Origin: CADEED01 sp035995425
GTDB lineage: Bacteria; Pseudomonadota; Gammaproteobacteria; Steroidobacterales; Steroidobacteraceae
Reading direction: 5' to 3'
Assembly (NCBI GenBank): GCA_035995425.1
Contig: DASYKM010000135.1
Span: 1-17,349, forward strand
DNA: 17,349 nt
Shown here in pieces: positions 14,455 to 17,349 of the stretch (within the stretch, counting starts at the first letter, position 1; each line of letters starts with the position of its first letter). The position numbers were made by a program, and so were the translations under genes. The notes below the pieces were generated by a model, which was given only the letters and a program-made list of their open reading frames with translations, was not told the origin of the DNA and made no database searches.

Positions 14455-14484
14455 TCGCCGATTGATTTCCCGGAGTTCGCTCTC

Positions 14485-14502
14485 CTACTAGCCGACTAGT
14501 TG
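14485..14502. promoter_or_regulatory. BlaI-type operator, copy 2
   Basis: CTACTAG-CCGA-CTAGTTG is an inverted repeat with six of seven arm positions paired. Its last three bases (TTG) are part of the -35 box TTGACA at 14500-14505, so a bound dimer would block RNA polymerase. It is 42 bases, about four helical turns, from copy 3, centre to centre. Confidence 0.75.
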
Positions 14503-14528
14503 ACAACCGGTTGCCGCCGCGCTTAACT
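14500..14528 (+). promoter_or_regulatory. Promoter of the blaI-M56 operon
   Basis: The -35 box TTGACA (14500-14505) is a perfect consensus. At 17-bp spacing the -10 position reads TTAACT (14523-14528), a weak match. The -35 overlaps operator copy 2 and the -10 touches copy 3, the arrangement of an autorepressed operon. The transcript would begin near 14535, leaving a leader of about 20 bases that contains the Shine-Dalgarno. Confidence 0.65.
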
Positions 14529-14544
14529 ACTAGCGGACTAGTAG
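14527..14544. promoter_or_regulatory. BlaI-type operator, copy 3
   Basis: CTACTAG-CGGA-CTAGTAG is a perfect 7+4+7 inverted repeat. It begins in the -10 region and ends inside the ribosome binding site AGGAG (14543-14547). The CTAC...GTAG outer arms are like known BlaI/MecI-family sites, and BlaI-family proteins bind such dyads as dimers. Assignment to the adjacent repressor is by position and symmetry. Confidence 0.78.
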
Positions 14545-14555
14545 GAGAAGCCGCA

Positions 14556-14930
14556 GTGGAAATAATCCTGGCCGATCGCGAAGCCGAGCTCATGGAAGTG
14601 TTGTGGGACCACGGGCCTTCGACGGTGGCCGAGGTGAAGGATCTCGTTCCCGACGATCTCGCGTACACCACCGTGCTCACCATCCTGCGTACGCTCGAAG
14701 CCAAGGGCTACGTCACGCATGACCCGGAGGGCAAGGCGCATCGCTATTCCGCCGTCATCGAGCGCGACGCAGCGCAGCGCAGCGCACTGCGTGCCATGGC
14801 AGAGAAATTTTTCAAGGGTTCCACCGCCGTATTGCTCACGCACCTGGTCTCGGACGAGAAGCTGAAGCCTGCGGATGTACGCAAATTGCGCACCCTGCTG
14901 GCGCAGCGCGGGCGCAAGGCAAAGTCGTGA
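14556..14930 (+). CDS. blaI: BlaI/MecI/CopY-family transcriptional repressor
   Basis: A 124-residue winged-helix repressor. The DNA-binding part is residues 1-70: LMEVLWDHGPSTVAEVKDL, then the recognition region AYTTVLTILRTLEAKGYV and the wing DPEGKAHRY. The C-terminal helices 74-124 (FFKGSTAVLLTHLVSDEKL) are the dimerisation region, which in BlaI is cut to relieve repression. The GTG at 14556 is chosen because GGAG lies eight bases upstream and family alignment starts there; a longer reading from 14511 would run through operator copy 3. GTGA at 14927-14930 overlaps the M56 gene. The bla gene next door suggests beta-lactam control, but the family also regulates copper and other stress genes. 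Confidence 0.9.
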   Translation: MEIILADREAELMEVLWDHGPSTVAEVKDLVPDDLAYTTVLTILRTLEAKGYVTHDPEGKAHRYSAVIERDAAQRSALRAMAEKFFKGSTAVLLTHLVSDEKLKPADVRKLRTLLAQRGRKAKS

Positions 14931-16522
14931 TCGCCGCGTTCATGGTCTACAGCGTGGCGCTGAGCGCGCTGGTGGCGGTCGCGGCGTGGCTCCTCGAAGC
15001 GGCGCTCATCGCTTCCGGCAGAGCGCGCAGGCGAGCCTGGATCACCGGCATCGCGATTTCGTTATCCCTGCCTGTCTGCATGGCGCTGATCGAGCCGGCA
15101 GGCTCGACTGCGCTTCCTGCGCTCACACACCCGTCAGCCCTCGACATCCCGCGCGGCGTGCTCGTCACCTATGTCGTTCCGGCGGCGGCCGACGTCAGTA
15201 TCGGCGGTGCATCGCTCGACGACCTCGCCCTGGGCTCATGGGTGCTGGCTTCCTTCGCACTGCTGTTGTTCTATGGCGTTTCGCTTTGGCGTCTCGCGCG
15301 CCAGGCGCGGCGCTGGCCGACATCTCTCGTGGGAAAGGAGCGAGTCACGGTCGCGCAGGACGTAGGCCCGGCGGTTTTCGGATGGCTGCAGCCGCGCGTC
15401 GTGTTCCCACGCTGGTTGTTGACCGCGCCCAAAGACACGCAGGAGATGGCGTTCCGTCATGAGCGTGAACACCTGATCGCGCGCGATCCACAGGTTCTGA
15501 CCACCGCGACTCTGCTGTTCGCGCTGTTCCCCTGGAACGCGCCATTGCTCTGGATGTTGCGTCGCCTGCGTTTCGCGATGGAAGTCGACTGCGATGCGCG
15601 CGTGGTGCGCGGCGGCGCCGATCCGGCTGTTTATGGCGAAGCACTGTTGTACGTCAGTCAGCGTCAGTCGCCCGCGCCGGCTACGTCGATCGCATTGATC
15701 GAACGCCCCTCACAACTCGAACGGAGGATCAACATCATGTTCGCCTCGCCCCGAAGATTTCCCGCGCTGGTCGCGGCCACGAGTCTCGCGCTCGCTGCCT
15801 CATGCCTGTACGCCGCCACCAACGTGGATGCGCCCGCGCGCGCCGTCGTATCGGTGCCGCTCAAGCCCGCGCCGACGCCGATGAAGTTAGGTGGCATCTT
15901 CGAGCAGATGCTCGCCTCGAAATTTCCCGGGGTGCTGGAAGAGAAAGTCACGGGTACCACCGTCGTGGTGGCGCTGGTCAACCCGGACCTGAGCGTCACG
16001 CGCGCCGAGAAGTTCATAACACCCGAACCGATGGAAAATGTGCAGGCCACCAAGGCGACCTTCGCCATTTTAGGCCTCGACGAGAAGTTCGTGCCCTATG
16101 TCGGCAACATGGGCATGCGGTCTCCGACAGACCCTTCGAAACGAATCCTGATCGTCTTTACGGAACGTGCGTCGCCCGGCGAGCCTTTCGTGTCCAAAGT
16201 GGCTCCTGACACGCGTGCCGTGGATCGCGCGATCTTCGAGCGCTTTTTCGCTGGCGCGTCAAAGAACGGCGTTCCCGCGGGTGAGAACCTGTGGGTGCTG
16301 CTCGATCGCGCGGGTAAGGTACTGCGCAGCGGCCAGGAATCGATCGCGTCTCCGCAATGGAACCGTACGCTCGAGTCGCGATTCTCCGGCATCAGGACCG
16401 AAGGGTTGACCGTCACACCTATAACCGATGCCGCAGGCAACCCGATTCAGGATCGCGGCGGCAAGGGTCTGCAGCTGCACAGCGTGTGGCTGGCACCCGA
16501 TTCGCCGCTTCCGACAACGTGA
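14927..16522 (+). CDS. M56-family membrane metallopeptidase, BlaR1-like, with unusual sensor domain
   Basis: A 531-residue inner-membrane zinc protease, presumed to destroy or inactivate the BlaI-type repressor on signal. Membrane segments are near 5-28, 38-56, 104-121, 190-210 and 278-297. The protease core carries PAVFGWLQPRVVFP (148-161, the BlaR1 hallmark), HEREH at 178-182 and Glu219 in AMEVDCDARV as third zinc ligand. Classical BlaR1 ends in a penicillin-binding domain with SxxK, SxN and KTG. Here the last ~230 residues show none of these and I do not recognise their fold; they contain beta-rich phrases such as NLWVLLDRAGKVLRSG. So the ligand may not be a beta-lactam. Start GTG overlaps the blaI stop. 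Confidence 0.88.
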   Translation: MIAAFMVYSVALSALVAVAAWLLEAALIASGRARRRAWITGIAISLSLPVCMALIEPAGSTALPALTHPSALDIPRGVLVTYVVPAAADVSIGGASLDDLALGSWVLASFALLLFYGVSLWRLARQARRWPTSLVGKERVTVAQDVGPAVFGWLQPRVVFPRWLLTAPKDTQEMAFRHEREHLIARDPQVLTTATLLFALFPWNAPLLWMLRRLRFAMEVDCDARVVRGGADPAVYGEALLYVSQRQSPAPATSIALIERPSQLERRINIMFASPRRFPALVAATSLALAASCLYAATNVDAPARAVVSVPLKPAPTPMKLGGIFEQMLASKFPGVLEEKVTGTTVVVALVNPDLSVTRAEKFITPEPMENVQATKATFAILGLDEKFVPYVGNMGMRSPTDPSKRILIVFTERASPGEPFVSKVAPDTRAVDRAIFERFFAGASKNGVPAGENLWVLLDRAGKVLRSGQESIASPQWNRTLESRFSGIRTEGLTVTPITDAAGNPIQDRGGKGLQLHSVWLAPDSPLPTT

Positions 16523-16526
16523 ATCT

Positions 16527-17349
16527 TCAGGAGCGGGTTGGCTTCGCGGCCCGCTCTCTCTCGATGGCGCGATAGCCGATATCGCGCCGGCATTGCATGC
16601 CCGGCCACGAAATCGCATCCACGAGCTGGTACGCCTGCGCCTGCGCCGCCGAGACGTTGTCGCCCAGACCCACGGCGCACAACACGCGGCCGCCGTTGGT
16701 GAGCACCTTTCCATCCTCGGCCCTGGTGCCGGCGTGAAAAACCTTGCCGGGTAATCTTGCGGCGGCATCGAGGCCGCCGATCACATCGCCTTTGCGCACG
16801 TTGTCGGGATAGCCCTCGGCCGCGAGCACCACGCCGAGTGCGGCGCGTTCGTCCCAGTCGGTGTGCATGGCGTCGAGCCGGTGGTCCAGCGCCGCTTCGC
16901 ACAGATCGACGAGGTCGCTCTTGAGCCGCATCATGATGGGCTGCGTCTCCGGGTCACCGAAGCGGCAGTTGTACTCGAGCACATTGGGCGTGCCATCGGG
17001 ATGCACCATGATGCCGGCGTACAGAAATCCGGTGTACGGCGTGCCGTCCTTGGCGAGGCCGCGAATGGACGGCTCGATGACCTCACGCATGATGCGTTCG
17101 TGCATGGCGCGGTCGACGATGGGTGCCGGCGAATAGGCGCCCATGCCGCCGGTGTTGGGGCCCGCGTCGACGTCCTTGAGGCGCTTGTGATCCTGAGAGG
17201 TGGCGAAGGCCAGGATGTTCTTGCCGTCGGCCATGACGATGAAGCTGGCTTCCTCGCCGGGCAGGAATTCTTCGATGACCACCTGGTCGCCGGCGCTGCC
17301 AAACTGCCCGTCGAACATCGCCAGCGCCTGGGCGATGGCTTCCTCGGCG
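16527..17349 (-). CDS. purD: Phosphoribosylamine-glycine ligase, C-terminal part (5' end outside window)
   Basis: GAR synthetase of purine biosynthesis joins glycine to phosphoribosylamine using ATP. The frame is open to the window edge, and 273 residues are visible of the usual ~430. The ATP-grasp part shows VIEEFLPGEEASFIVM, ATSQDHKRLKDVDAGPNTGG, MGAYSPAP and the metal-binding EYNCRFGDPETQPIM. The C-terminal domain includes WDERAALGVVLAAEGYP, GDVIGGL, KVFHAGT and TNGGRVLC. It aligns throughout with E. coli PurD and ends with CRRDIGYRAIERE plus a short tail. An internal Met codon at 17316-17318 is not the start, because the matching sequence continues upstream. It converges on the M56 gene with four bases between stops. 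Confidence 0.97.
   Translation of the reverse strand, partial: AEEAIAQALAMFDGQFGSAGDQVVIEEFLPGEEASFIVMADGKNILAFATSQDHKRLKDVDAGPNTGGMGAYSPAPIVDRAMHERIMREVIEPSIRGLAKDGTPYTGFLYAGIMVHPDGTPNVLEYNCRFGDPETQPIMMRLKSDLVDLCEAALDHRLDAMHTDWDERAALGVVLAAEGYPDNVRKGDVIGGLDAAARLPGKVFHAGTRAEDGKVLTNGGRVLCAVGLGDNVSAAQAQAYQLVDAISWPGMQCRRDIGYRAIERERAAKPTRS
16531..16556. terminator. Hairpin at the convergent M56/purD ends, possible terminator
   Basis: GAGCGGG (16531-16537) pairs with CCCGCTC (16550-16556) around 12 bases, starting nine bases after the M56 stop. CTCTC rather than a T-run follows on the plus strand. It lies inside the last codons of purD. With only four bases between the two stop codons, any terminator must overlap one of the genes. 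Weak support. Confidence 0.3.

Noticed and set aside
14394..14465. Mini-ORF of 23 codons between bla and blaI, possible leader peptide
   Set aside because: No ribosome binding site, no attenuator-like structure after it, and it lies upstream of the candidate blaI promoter.
14398..14477. Inverted repeat AACTCCGG / CCGGAGTT flanking operator copy 1
   Set aside because: Eight-base arms 64 bases apart are compatible with chance and do not relate to the promoter geometry.
14511..14555. Longer blaI start upstream of GTG 14556
   Set aside because: It would translate the operator and the ribosome binding site and adds residues outside the family alignment.
1..17349. tRNA, rRNA, CRISPR arrays, insertion sequences, phage or plasmid genes
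   Set aside because: I read both strands for tRNA-like cloverleaf ends, regularly spaced repeats, transposase or integrase motifs and terminal inverted repeats, and found none.

Overview
The window is compact, GC-rich chromosomal DNA from a gammaproteobacterium. Supporting this are a YheU/UPF0270 protein, an HxpB (YniC)-type phosphatase, a CbpA-CbpM pair, and rho and purD ends that closely resemble the E. coli proteins. I cannot name the genus; a free-living soil or water lineage such as Steroidobacter or Xanthomonas relatives is only a guess. I saw no tRNA, rRNA, CRISPR array, insertion sequence or prophage gene. Coding density is very high, with many 1-8 base overlaps between genes. Both edge genes are cut: rho at the left and purD at the right.

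Layout. (1) 1-691: the 3' half of rho followed by strong dyad symmetry. (2) 786-2397: a probable lipid-anchored or secreted beta-barrel envelope protein, then the HAD phosphatase hxpB. An alpha/beta hydrolase on the minus strand (2399-3280) converges on hxpB. (3) 3368-5404: an exported DUF4412-like protein, then cbpA and cbpM, the nucleoid-associated DnaJ-like co-chaperone and its inhibitor. (4) 5401-7872: a small exported protein (minus), a Tat-exported berberine-bridge-type FAD oxidase (plus) and a fasciclin-domain protein (minus). (5) 8030-11577: a cyanide-insensitive-type cytochrome bd operon (cydA, cydB and a 37-residue DUF2474-type subunit), then an internally duplicated membrane protein and yheU. 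(6) 11605-14384: a CASTOR/POLLUX-type ion channel whose stop codon overlaps the start of a Tat-exported class A beta-lactamase. (7) 14437-16522: three CTAG-rich operator-like repeats around a promoter, then a BlaI-family repressor and an M56 (BlaR1-like) membrane metallopeptidase. (8) 16527-17349: purD on the minus strand, converging on the M56 gene.

The most interesting part is 11579-16522. A hairpin hides the ribosome binding site of the channel gene, the beta-lactamase is translationally coupled to that channel, and the adjoining BlaI/M56 pair has its own operator cluster. Its M56 protein ends in a periplasmic domain in which I find none of the motifs of the penicillin-binding sensor of classical BlaR1. 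So this looks like a signalling module with an unknown ligand, sitting beside a beta-lactamase that has no visible operator of its own. Other points of interest are the DUF2474 gene with an apparent ATT start, a possibly leaderless cydA transcript, and a rare-codon word (TTGTTAGG) that recurs in several membrane-protein genes.
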